Below are positions 11,833 to 24,800 of a stretch of 64,000 nucleotides of DNA, piece after piece. The first letter of the stretch is position 1; every line of letters begins with the position of its first letter. The translations under genes were made by a program, and so were the position numbers. Source of the DNA: Panopea generosa (Eukaryota; Mollusca; Bivalvia; Adapedonta; Hiatellidae); NCBI GenBank assembly GCA_029582155.1, contig CM055907.1, forward strand, positions 12,246,133 through 12,310,132, in the 5' to 3' direction. The notes under the pieces were generated by a model. The model did no database searches. It had not been told where the DNA came from and saw only the letters and a list, made by a program, of their open reading frames with translations.

Positions 11833-12610
11833 GTACAAAATGTGCACCTCTGCACAAGTGAGTCCATTTGAAACCCACTATATGCCTTTGGATTTGTTAT
11901 ATGTCTTTGGTAACCTCGAAAAAACTTTATGCCACTCATATTTTAGGTTACTGCAGCAATTCTGCAATAAAATAAAACTAGAAGAATTGGAAAAAAACAT
12001 ATCTATGGCCCAAAATGTGCACTTCTACACAAGTGAGTCCATTTGTAACCCACTATATGCCTTTGGTAACAGAGGTTACTTGTTATATCTCGGAAGCATA
12101 TATTTAAACAATGTATCCTATTTCATTTTTTCTTCTTGCTTCATATATGAATATGTTTTACTGCTATCTTGATTGTTTTTTGTAAATAATTTGTTGTTGG
12201 GAAAGGCCGATTTTAACGTTGGATAACTTGTGGCCCAATCCTTTTGCTACTACATGTATGCAAAAAAGCAATAAAATATGTTTAAAGTAAAGTAAAGTAA
12301 ATATGTCTTTAGTAACTTTAACTTTTGAACTCAAATTTCTCTTACAGGAATTCTGTCCATTTGTAACCCACATATATGACATATATGTCTTTAACAAAAA
12401 AGGCATATAGTGGGTTACAAATGGACTCGCAGTGTAGAGGTGCACATTTTGGGCCATATATGACATCGTCCCGGCGAGCTAAAAAAAGATTATGGCCGAA
12501 TCTAATGTTGAGATACTTGTGGCCAGACCCTTTTGCCTTAAATTGTATTTGACTTATATGCATGGTAAATATTGTAATATGTGTTTATTTGGCAATAAAA
12601 TATGTTTTAA
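11833..12610. repeat. Duplicated and inverted fragments upstream of AGFG
   Basis: The motif AAAATGTGCACCTCTRCACA + GTGAGTCCATTTG + CCCACTATATGCC is present at 11835-11900 and 12005-12065 and inverted at 12355-12460. A second motif (GGCCGAWTYTAAYGTTG ... GCAATAAAATATGTTT) is present at 12205-12280 and 12490-12605. This looks like a degraded dispersed repeat inserted more than once, ending ~120 bp before the AGFG start codon. Confidence 0.7.
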
Positions 12611-12674
12611 CTAAAGAATTGCTTAGAATAAATTCGGAATCGGTCGGTTAAAAAATTCCATTTGGGTATTTGAT

Positions 12675-12726
12675 CGACCAACTTGTACGTCATTTCCGGT
12701 TAAATTTCGGAAGTCGGCGGAACAAA
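12675..12726 (+). promoter_or_regulatory. Probable AGFG promoter-proximal region / 5' UTR
   Basis: Within 50 bp of the start codon lie TACGTCA (CRE-like, 12686-12692), TTCCGG (12694-12699) and CGGAAGT (ETS-like, 12708-12714). Together with the context AACAAAATGG this suggests a TATA-less housekeeping promoter. Motif matches only. Confidence 0.4.
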
Positions 12727-12890
12727 ATGGCGTCAAATAAGAGAAAGCAAGATGAAAAGCATCTTAAAATACTCCGAGAGATGGTTGCATTGCCCCACAA
12801 CAAACAGTGTTTTGATTGTCATCAGCGTGGGCCAACATACATTAATATGACCATTGGATCATACGTCTGTACGGCGTGCAGCGGTCTATT
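12727..12890 (+). CDS. AGFG1: AGFG exon 1: start and ArfGAP zinc finger
   Basis: Residues 1-55: MASNKRKQDEKHLK matches the family N-terminus, so the ATG at 12727 is preferred although the frame stays open upstream. It contains all four zinc-finger cysteines (CFDC ... CTAC). The exon ends in phase 2 inside the finger motif (CSGLL-R), with donor GTGAGT at 12891. The catalytic-type Arg of CX4R comes from the next exon. Confidence 0.93.
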
Positions 12891-15800
12891 GTGAGTTTCT
12901 GTGATATGAAATTGTTATATATTCAGCACCTGTCAAATACTGACAGTGTTGATATATATTGTTTGAAGATTACATTTTGAATAAATACTGTATTTTAAGC
13001 GGAATTTACACGTACAAGCATTGTTTGTCAGAGTTAGTTGATATGGACGAAATCCCATCAGGACAGAATAGTATGAAATGAATAAATTTGATTTAATATG
13101 TATACATCCCTTGTAAACCTGATAATGCGATATATATCTATTATCGTGAATGCCGTATAAAACCAATCTGGGAAGACATGCGCAAAGCTCCAATTTCTGT
13201 TAGCGTCGGCATTTGTTTGCATTTCATATCGGAAACTGTTTATTACTCAGCATACTTGAGTAACCTTATTATTGTTTATTGTTGATGCCATTCTTTACCT
13301 GGTTAAAAAAATTCAGACTCACGGTATTAGGTATGACCAGTATATATGAAATTTGTGTGTAAATCATAATTGAACAATATCGGTTGTACAATAGCTTAGG
13401 GTTATATCTTTCTTTTCCAATTATTTGCTGGGTCCACTCTTGGGACAATGTCATACAATAGTGTATGTACAATGGTAAGGTGAGGCTCATAACAAGTGCA
13501 GATAAAAATGAAAAAGAAAAAAGCTTGTGCATGTGCAATACCCCCTTTAAAGTCCTCCAGGATCTCTGCTGCAGCCAGGTTAATTTTGAGTTGATACTAA
13601 ATGTGAATACTGAGGGGAATAATCAACAGCGATTGGCATCTGTCCTACAGAAAGTGGGGTAGAGTTTACATGTGTAGTTAATTTGGATGTGAGTTGATCC
13701 ATTAGCTCATAAGTAATGTGATAATCCATGGACAGCTTGGTTTAGCGTCTGAGCTTCAGTTTGACTTCGATGAACCATGCGTCACTTCGCTAGACTGCCT
13801 CAAGTTGGTTGGTAGCTACCTGCATGAAGGTTGCAGTATTTTCAAGTATTGGCCTGACCAATCTTTATAACACTATGCATTAATAATATATTGTGGGTAC
13901 CTGGTCTGGTTTCTTATGATGATTGGCAGGCAGTTGCTTGTTTTCTTGACTGTAAAGTTGATATGAGGATTCCAAGAAAGGTTGTTGGATGGTCGCTTCT
14001 AGGTATTGTCCATTCTTGACCTCTCTAAGTTCATGCGCATGGATAGAGTATGCAGTTCTAGAAATGTACATAACATTTACTGCGGTTGAAATCCACTTTT
14101 GGAGTCTGTCAAGATCTTGTAAAACTGTTGGTTCTGCTGCAATTCTAATGTTGTGGTAGAGAAAGCTGTCATCTGCGTAGAATCAGGTCCTAGAGCTGTC
14201 TCTGTCTGACAAGTCCATTTATGTAGATTCATTCTGATTCCATAATAATGAGGTTTGATGAATATGAATTTAGGTACAGTACTGCCTGTACAATTTTCTG
14301 TTATATTTTATAACCCCTAAATCAAATTTTTTGTAATTTTTGTTAAAATATAACTCATTTTAAATGGAACTTCAGTTTTTTAAAAAATGTGATATGATTT
14401 AGTAAATACATATATTTTTAATTGACTTTGATTAACTTTTTCCAACTGTGTATAAGGCTCTGGTTCAAAATACACAATTATACATGAGATTTTTTTCTGA
14501 TAGCAAACTTTAGGCCATTATAGATGAATTCCTAGATTTTCATCCCTACCTGCTATTAATTTTTACCCTCCCTGATATATTTCATTGTCAAAAAATATAG
14601 ATCGGTGGGAAATGTTTTTGACGAAGCAACTAAAATGTGCCACGTTTTAATCCTGATGATCTTTAAATTCTTTCATTTCACGTCTAATATAAAATTCCAT
14701 TTTAAAATCTGAAAAACGAAAATTAAAAAAATATAATTGCATTCCCCGTCAATATTAATTAATCTATTATGGTCTATTGCGCAAATTAGTATATAAACTA
14801 ACAACTCCAGAATATAATAACTTGATCATAACACACAGACCTATTTTATCCGACTTGTGACACAGTCCTGTCTGGTTTCAACATTAAGTTACAACACTTT
14901 GTAAATTTCCCTGTAGTGTAACTTGCACACAATTCTTCAGTTTATGAGGCCATCCTTAAAAAGTATATTGTTTGCAGTGCTCCTACCTACTCACTCAAAA
15001 TTGCAGTAACCCAAACTTTTTTTTATTAACTTTCAGAACATTTAATTTTTTTTCATGTTTTCTGTCTGTTTTCCTACCAACATGAAAAATACTGGGTCGG
15101 AGCACAGCAAACTTTATTTACAATACATTTTTAAAGATGGCCTGATATATTGACAGTCGGTGTATTAATCTTTCAAATGTGCAGTTTTAATGCAGAATAA
15201 AATTTATGGCATCAAAAAATTTAAATAGTTGATGCTTACTTTGACAAAAGATAATCCCAGTATGAATTTGCTAAACCTGTATTGGCATGAGGATATATAT
15301 ATATTTAAATATATGCCAAAATAATAGATAGAAAAGGAATTTCCTAACTTGATCTACGCGCCAATGTTAGCCTAAAATAGATTTCCTGCTTAAATTGTAA
15401 CATATTAAATGTGATGTACCAAACGAGGCACATGCTTTTATTTTCATTTCGATTTGATCTGTCATTTGTGTCCATGCTATTTCAGCTTAGGAAAAAATCT
15501 ATGTTGAGTTAAAGGTCATCATGCAGTATACCGTATGTGTGATATTTATTGTTTCAATTAAAATGTCATTTTTTAATCCCGTTTTGAAGAATTTGAAATA
15601 TCAAATAATTCTTATTTTTGTCAAGCCCTTTTGAGGTGAGCTTGACACAGTTGTCACAATGGTTCAGTGTATGTGTGTGCATGCATCTGTCCGTCTGCCC
15701 AATTTTGTTTAGGTTATAACTTTCTCATGCATAAAGTGATTTTGAACTTACCGGTACATGGTACAATTATTTACCATAGTGAGATGAAGTATCATGTGTA

Positions 15801-18800
15801 AGGCCCAGGTCTTAAGACTTTATTGCTGTAACTCACAGGTCAGTGTCACACTTAAAGGTTCAAGCTCAGAAATAGGCACAAAATTTTATGTTTGCTCCAT
15901 ATATTGCTAACCACTGGACAGATTTTGAAATAATATGGATCTACTGTTCATCACAATCAGTTGGTGTGTCCCACCCAGGTTCGTAGCTCAAAGGTCAAGA
16001 TCACACTTAGACGTTCAAGGTCAGAACTAGGTAAAAATTTCATGTCCACTCCATATTTTGTAAACCACTTGACAGATTTTGAAATAACATGGCATATAAT
16101 TATGTTCATCATAATCAGATGATGGTGATGCATGATGTGTGAGTCAAAAGATCCAGGTACAAAGCTCAAAGGTCAAGGTCAAAAATAGGTACAAAGCTTC
16201 CTGTCTGCTCAATATTTTGTAAACCACTTGACATAGTTGAAATACAATCAATACCATTTTCTTATAATCAATACAAGTGTTAGAAGTACAAAACGTGAGT
16301 ACGAAACGCCGTGAGTATAAATTAAATTAGCAAAGGGAAGTAACTCTTATACACAAAATGGCAGTGGAAAATAACAGTGAGGCGATGATATATAACCACC
16401 CTTGTTGTAAGACTAAATCAGTTGTATGGAAGATCTTCGAGTTTCTGAAAGTCAATGAAAACCTTATTCTGACCAAGAACAATCTCAATAAATAAACAGC
16501 CGAACGAAATGGAACTGATTATTAATCAATCAATCGTATCGGTTAACTAACCAATTCCAGCAAATAATCTATTGCAGATTTCGAACCGATGTCCCATCAC
16601 TAGTGTGTAGTAAATTAGCTAAAACGGCAGGGTCTGATAAATCTACCTGTGAAAAAATCTGGTAGCCCAGCAAGGAAGATTTCATTCCCACTGGTCATAT
16701 TGCGTGGAATTACTTAGTGAATAGTCTCGACTAAGTAGTCTTTAAAAGTACTCCATATCCATAATTACATGCTTTGAAGTGACAGCTGCATGTATTGTGT
16801 GGAAATTAATAAAGCAATTCAAGTACTAATCATGTTTTTTTTATCTTAACTTGAACAGATAAATTTCAAATTGATCAATTCATATCGAACATGATAAAGT
16901 TAAGTTATAAGTCATCTATATTCATCAGCACACTGTCAGTCGTGTATGAAAGTAAAAACTCTCAGCTAGTGTTCAGATTGATCTGACAACTTGTATCAAA
17001 CAATTGTTTTTTATTTAATGCCATTTTCCATGCATGGCAGGGAAAAATTGATGCTTGGAAATATGATTATGCGTTGAAAGTACTTTTTATAAGCTGTCCA
17101 ATGAAAATAATTATTTAGGTTTAATGTTCGAAATGTTTAAAATATTCTTAGGCAAACCAACACTGTGTCCATCTTAACATTGGCATGTGCACATTAGCAC
17201 CTGCAGTTTCATTTTGGGTTTCACCTAACTTACACAGTAATCTCTTATAACTAAAATATTTTGGAAAAGTTTTTAAACTAACTAAATCGGATAATTAATA
17301 CTAGAGTTATGGCCTTTGAATCATCAAAAATTGTTCTTGAACTGGCCAGATCTGATATACATTGTTCGAGCCCTTGATTAGTTTAATTGCATTATTTGAT
17401 GTTGGTTTCATTTTACCGTAGGCAGATTTCATTCATATTCTTTAAACTTACACACTAGACGTATAACCAAAGCACCTGTGACAAGTTTTGTTAACAGGCC
17501 TAAAAGGCTAATTAATGTTGGCCCATGAAATTGATATCTGGTGAAGTAACTTCTGAAAGGGTCAGAGCACACCTTTACCTCAGGGAAATGTGGCCAGAGC
17601 CCTCTGAGTAGGTAATTTTCTTCAGAGGGTGGAATTTTTATGTCAGTATCGAGTCATGTTATAGGGACTTTAGCCTAACCAGTAGCAGGTTTTCTTATGT
17701 TCTTTAATCAGAAAGTCACCCCCCACTCCCACCCCCCCCCCCCCCCCCCCCCCCCCAAAAAAAAACAAAAACACTTAGAAAAATTATTTCAGGGTCATTT
17801 TTGTACTAAAATTAGGGGGTAAAAGTAAATTCCAGGTATTGGATCTGAATTTTTACCCGAAAATGGCCAAACCAGGGCCAAGAAGGTCTAAATGATATTA
17901 ATGTACGACTATAAAATACATGAATCTTTGATTAAATGTTGATTAAAATCAGGTCTGCAGACAACAAGACATTTATGTAATGAATGATGTTCTGCAATTA
18001 ACTACAACATTCTATTTAAGATACAGTGAGAATAGAGAATATTTAAAATGTCACATGTTACAATTTCATCCAGAAATCAAACTGTCATGCTGTAGTTTTA
18101 GACAATAAATGTTGCAGTAATTAAGTTATATTACCTTATTATTATCATCTGAAAGTTTTCCATCATTACCAACGGTTTTAATTGTGGTTAAGGCCTGTTT
18201 GAAAGCTGTTGTTTAAAGACAGTTGTTTAATTGAGTTAATTGATCTAGCCAGACATTGCTTCTCATCTTAACGAGTAGCTAGACCTACACTGCAGTTTTT
18301 GTTTTGATTAAGGAATCGACCATTGCTATGGGACACACAAGAAATGAATTTGGTCTGGGTTATTTACTTCAATGGTCATTAATTGTGTATTCTGTTTCAA
18401 AAAAGAATTTCACATAATTGCTTATCTAGTATTAAAGTTTTGGATAAAAAAGTAGGAATTAATTTATTATGGTCTATCTCCCATATTGGTATATAAACTA
18501 ACAACTTCAGAATATTGTTACGTGATTATTATAACAACTTCATTGTAATATGTACAGTAAAACCTGTATAAGCGGTCACCTCTATTAAGCAGCCACTTGC
18601 CTTAAGCAGCCACATTTGTTATTTCCCATTTATAACCTTTTAGAGCAAATTAACCTGCATTAAACAACAGCCTGTCTTAAAAAGACCACTTTTGCTCCTT
18701 CCCTTGATTGGCTGCTTAAGACAGGTTTGACTGTATTTGTTTCTGAAACAATTGTCAAACACAAGATTGTTTGTAATACACTTCAAAAAAATAATATAAT

Positions 18801-21800
18801 TTGAACCTAAAATACATGGCGCCAGGAGCATTTATTCATGGGGAATTACGGTATATCCAGTACATTTAAGCCAACTTGTTTAAATAATTCAATAATAAAT
18901 GAGCATTCATACAAGATTGTATCTAACCTACTGCACACAACATTGATATTGACTAGGGTTTATCTGATGAATATTTCTTGATTTTGAGAAATGGCAAGGG
19001 CATCTGTTACTGTATTTGAATGCTTGTCTGTCCAACTGTTAATCCTTTCAAAAAGAGATCTGCTTAGAAAATGAGTATTAGTTACACTAGCCTGACTAAA
19101 TAATGCGTGGATGAACATCTTTTTATTATTGCTGTCACCCCGTGTGGTTCCGGCTAAGAATAGAATCACTGCCGATCTCTGCAGAGGGGAAAGAATCCTG
19201 CAAATGGGTGTCGTGTTCATTTTAGCATTTTTTGTCATGTTCACTATTGTGGTTAAATTATCAACCCCTGTGTGGTTTCAGGGAGCCATATTAAAGACGG
19301 CAAGAATAGGACAACTGTGGCTCATGCATGTCGTAAGAAGCGACAATTTGAGTAATACAATAGAATTTGCTGAAACTCTGCAGTTCTGCAGGTATCAAGG
19401 TTCTAGGTTCATTCTGCATATTCATTTGTTGGTGTATTTTTATTTAAATCTGTATGTTAATTTGTTGTTTTTTTGTACATGTAGAATGAACCTGGAATCT
19501 TCCTTCCTGTTGGTGTCGAATAACCTATAATGTGTCGGTACACCGTAAAACCCTATTCATTCATTCTATTCATTCATTCTTTCATTCATTATTATTGCTG
19601 TCTCGAGAGATGCAAAATAAAAAGTCGCCTAAAGGCTCGTGATAGATGTGCAATATGTCGCACTAGGCCATACACAAAATGTTGAAAGATCACTGGATAT
19701 TGTGCAGCTTTGATAGCGATCAGAACCTGCCAGTTTGTGACATTTGCGTGTCGTCTGCAGTTACTGCCAGGCTCCACTCAGCAGGTATTGTAAAGGCATG
19801 ATGCAACACATGCATTTTTAATGTGTCATTTAGTTATTGATTTCAATGCTCTTTACATTGTAGCTGCATATCCTGAGGCGAGGAATGTAGGCATCATTGT
19901 GCGTAATTGACTGGCCTCTGCTTTAGTGTAATCTTTATTCCGATTTGGGGGAGGGGGGGGGGTTGTTGCCAAGTAGTCTGAGACGCTGTCTCAAGATCAC
20001 TTACTTGACACCGCTAAGGTCATATGTTCATGTCCCGCTCGATCCAAAATTTCTGGTGGTGAGAAATTTTGCCAGTTTCATGGGGAAGGAAGGTGGTTTT
20101 ACTCATATTCGTTCTCAGGTATTCTTCTACCATTAAAACCTTAAAAAAAAATATATGTATATATATAAATAAAGTCAGGCCAAGAAAGGATCCGACATAA
20201 AAATATTTTTGGTATAGCATCGTGTTGCAAGAGAAATTGGTATCAGTTCTTTAAATCGTTCATAATCTATTAACGCTTTACTCCATAGATACGCGTTTTC
20301 CCGCACCAATCAAGAAGGTCTTGGAAAACAGTGCAGGAAGAATTCAGATTTCTCGTAACGAACAATATAAACAGTTCCTGCACTGTTTTCCAGTCTGTCA
20401 GTTAATATTAACATACCAGGTAATTCACCCAATAATTCAAAAGCCTTCTATATAAGGTGACCAAAGCCTTCTTTATTAGAGGTGTCCAAAAATCATCAGT
20501 ATCAGAGGCGTCCAAAGGCGTCTTCATGAAGTAAAGGGTTAAATGAGATGGCAATAGAAATGTTGCGACCAGACACAATTGATGGTTAGCCTTTGATTGT
20601 TTGAAAACAGGTGAGGGAGTGGTCATTAAATGTTGAAAGTAAACCCTGATTCAAAGTTAAAACAATGGGAGCCCACTGACAACAGTGCTTTAAGATGAAA
20701 CTGCAATGAATTGTCTCTAAGTCTGGGTTAATTAGTGTAGATGATTAAGGAGCAATCACTGCACAGGCCTTGATTTTGGATTAAAATTGTCACTGCTATT
20801 ACCTGATCTTGAATTTTAGGGTTATAAATGCCGCTGTCACAGCAGGTATCAGACTCAAATTTTGCTGGGGTAATTTTTCACAGGATACACAGCTGTATTT
20901 ACAAACGTTTCAACTTGAGTACAAAGGTATTACAGGCATTCAAGCTTTAATTTTAGAACTGCTTAATTAGAAAACATCAATACTTTTTGTATTACTGCTC
21001 TTAGATTCGGTCAATTTCCAAATCTTTGTCTGAGTTATTTCTCTTAAACTTCTTGTAGGTACTTTATGACATGCATCACTACCAAGTTAAGTTGTACATA
21101 TTGTATTTGTGGTTTGTTTTAATTATTATTTCACAGAGTTGCGGACCTTCGATTCTGTCCATTACCAAATCTTTGTTTGATTTTCAAGATTATAGAAGGA
21201 AATCAAATGGGACTGGGAACATGGAGGTCAGTGTGTGGAAGCAGCAATAAAAAATAAAACAAGAATTCCATAGAATGATATGTCTCGCCGTGTCCTCTTT
21301 GACCGTTAATACACACATGGGAGAGAAAAAAATTAAAATACAATGTCAAAAATGGCCCATGTATCTGTAAAGCTCAAAAATTATTGTTTTAATACAGTGG
21401 TAACAGAGAAATGACAATTTCCATTATATATTAAAAAGTGGTTATTTACAATAGTTATTTGATTTGATGAATTTAGTAACAGCAACGATTTGCAAAAATA
21501 TGACACAAGAATTTGCATTATATTCATGCAAGAGTTATCTAACTTGGTTATTGTAGTAGGTTTAATGGCTAAGAAATATTGTAAGAAGTAGATCTATTGT
21601 GTGAAGTTTCGATCAAATACATTAAGTGAGTTTTGAGATATGAACTTGATGGTAGTTGCACACAAAACTTTAACCATACAAAAACAAACTTTAACCAGTA
21701 TTTCTAAGTAAAACATATTTAAAAAAATAAATAAATAAAAAAAGAATAACATTTTTTTTTTAAATAAATTAAAAAGAAATACTCAGCTTTTGCATTATAT

Positions 21801-24800
21801 TATGTAATACAGGGTGTTAGTTGTAACTATGATTCAAGTATGTGTGTCCTAGCACTAGTACTTACTGAGAAATAGTGTAAAAATGAAAACTTAATGTTGC
21901 AGTTAAATGCAAAATTCAGCATCAAATAAAGTCAATGGACCATGCAGTGTAGGTCACACTCAGCATCTGCAGTGTATAATGTGATGCAGGGTGTTAGTTG
22001 TAACTATGATCCAAGTATGAGTGTCCTAGCACTTGTACTTGTTGAGAAATAGTGTAAAAACGAAAACTTTACGTTGGAGCTAAATATAAATGTTTGATGC
22101 CGCAGTGGTCGACGGAAAAGCAACACTTTAATCTCGTTTTCGCTCCTTCGTTGCGGCGAGACAAAAATTATCTTACCTTTAAACCTCCTTTCCTTTTACA
22201 AACATTGTACTCAGTCAAGCACTTGTTCGGGAAGCGTCCATGGGTTCCACCGATATCTTGTTGTTAGAGTGATGACCTATGAGAGGTCATTATTAACAGG
22301 TTCTGAATCAGGTCTATTAGGGAACATTGTAAAGAATCCTTGACTTTGTTGATGTCTCTCTGGGGTGAAAGTAATATAGTTTTTGAAATGCATCTTGTAT
22401 TTCATAAAAGAGTACCCCTACCTCTGTATGTAGCCAAACCTGTGTAAGGGACCACCTCTATTAAGCAGCCCCTTGTCTTAAGCTGCAACATTTGCTATTT
22501 GCCAATTCTATGTTATCAGAGCAAATTAACATGTATTAAGCAACAACCTGTCTTAACCCTTTACTCCATAGATACACGTTTTCCCGCACCAATCACAGGA
22601 GGCCTTTGAAAACAGTGCAGGAAGAGTTCAGATTGCTTGTTACACTTCCTGCACTGTTTTCCACTCAATCAGTTAATATAAACATAATTCACCCATTGCT
22701 GATACATGGTGAATTAATGCTTTCAAAATTAGAGGTGTCCAAATGTGTCTATATGAAGTAAAGGGTTAAAAGGCCACTTTTGCTCCTTCCCTTGACTGGC
22801 TGCTTAAGACAGGTATGACTATATTCATGTTTCATCAATGATGCCTGTTTATGTTTCAGACGAGGGTTAAATCCACCAAACAGGGTAAAGTCTATATCGA
22901 TGGCCAGTTTCACACCAGAAGAAATGGATTTCATCAAATGTCATGGAAATGATGTAAGTCGTGTTTAAAATGTCTGCTTGATGAAACAGTTAAAAATATT
23001 TTTTTAAAGTTGGTCACCAAAATTTTAGTAATTGTTGCATGACTGTAACAAGATAAAATAAAAAAAAATATTATGTATATTGAACTATAAAAATGGTTTA
23101 AAGTTAAGAGATATGGCCCTATTAATTGTCAAAAAACGCATTGAAATGGAACATTCAAATGCTCTCCTTATTGATAAAAATTACTACAGTTCTTTAACAT
23201 GCTTTGAGTCTTTCCCGAGAAAACATTCACCAAATCATGCTCTGTCCTGCCTAAAGTGAAAAAATACTATACATATACTGAACATAACAGTTTACCCACC
23301 ACTTTTGTATATCCAATATCGAAATATGGAGTAGCGAAAGTTTGTTAACAACATTAACTGACAATTATGTATTTTTACTTAACCGAAATGTGCTTTCTAG
23401 TTAAAGTCCGAAATTTCAAGGAAATTGCTTTGACACTTTTTGAGAAAATACATAAAATGTCAGGTACATGAAATGTAAGGTGGTGTGATAGCTGTTCCGT
23501 TCAGTATATTTGACTGAGGTAGGGCGTCTGCCTCACATGCGGAAGGTAGTGGGTTAGATCCTCGGCCGAGTCATACCAAAGACTTGAAAAATGGTACTAG
23601 AATCTTTCTCGCTTGGTACTCGGCATTTAGAGCATACCAGTAGTTCTAGGTCTAGTCAGCCTGGTGTCAGTATAATGTGACTAGGTTAGGTATCATACCG
23701 TGTGTCTGCAACATGACACTTCAGGATGGCAGCGCTCAAAATACTGCCTCAAGTAGTTGTTGCTATGTAACTGAACTAAAAGATTGTTGAAAGTGAAGCT
23801 AGACACCATACAGCCCAGTTGGATTTCTCTCTACAGAATGAAATATCAGAAAATAATCAAAATACAATTTCTAATAACAGTTGAGAAACTTCCTGAATAC
23901 AATTTAAAATTAGACACTCAATAGTATGTTTCAGATTGAAATACAGTCTTCATTAATTTAAACAAGTTGTAAATTGACTTTATAAAATGTGATTGGTATT
24001 TTATTACCTGTTTAAATTATGTTCTGATTTAAGATTTAATTTTTCATATGTTTAAATTGTTCACAGATGTAATTTATTTTACCTTGATTGTGAAACAAGT
24101 TATTACAACTCAAATCATGCTTGAAGTCTCCCTATATAGAGTCAGTACTAAGCACATGTGATTAAAATGTCTTGCTTGAGGACACTACACATAGCAGTGG
24201 CAGAGGATCAAACCCAGGACTCCCTGATTCTGGGTCCGACGCTCTACCACTGGACCAAACGCTTCACAGATATTGTGCCATTGTAGTGTTTTATGATAGT
24301 AATTGATCCTGCCAGTTACATGTGGGAGGATTTTGGTTCTACTTGGATTGGAGAGTCGTGGGTTCGATCCTCTGTCTTGGCAATTTTTGGCAAATTTCCT
24401 TGAGCAAGACACTTTATCCGCATATGCTTAGTACTGGTTCTTCTCAGGAAAACCTCAAACGCTGTTTATTGTAACATTTTGTTTCACAATCATTGTAAAA
24501 TAAATAAGTTTAAATGAACTGTAAGTGTATAGCTAATCATCTACTCCAGATGTTACCACATGACCGTACAGTATGTATAAGTTTATTGGATCAAATAACC
24601 TTTATATTGTACAGTTCAAATTTCAAGACGGAGACTTAAAAAAAGGAAATAAATTTAGTAGAAATTTCAATGATAAAAAACAAACAACCGACAAAATGTT
24701 CCACGTGACGATGACATTGCAAAAATCAAAATATCTCGCTATTTATCTGCTGCTTAAAACATATGGTTTAATTATTTAAAAGGATCTTGATTTTTCTTTA

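Larger units (their letters stand above)
12891..22859 (+). other. AGFG intron 1 (10 kb) and its contents
   Basis: Holds a partial family C end (14511-14560 and 14755-14775), family D MITE (14947-15143), a dispersed repeat (15620-16250), a possible BED-finger relic (16358-16495), a C run (17730-17757), family B MITE (18555-18733), SINE D (19963-20140), family A MITE (20270-20542), a TIR element (21281-22163) and a nested A-in-B insertion (22431-22823). I recognise nothing in 12892-14500, 16610-17730, 17770-18460 and 20543-21280. Confidence 0.7.

Noticed and set aside
12670..12726. Upstream in-frame extension of AGFG exon 1
   Set aside because: The frame is open but the extra residues do not match the family, whose conserved N-terminus begins at the ATG at 12727.
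19111..19530. 139-codon plus frame with hydrophobic stretches
   Set aside because: Overlaps a dispersed repeat also seen at 63815 and a frame on the other strand; membrane-like look follows from T-rich sequence.
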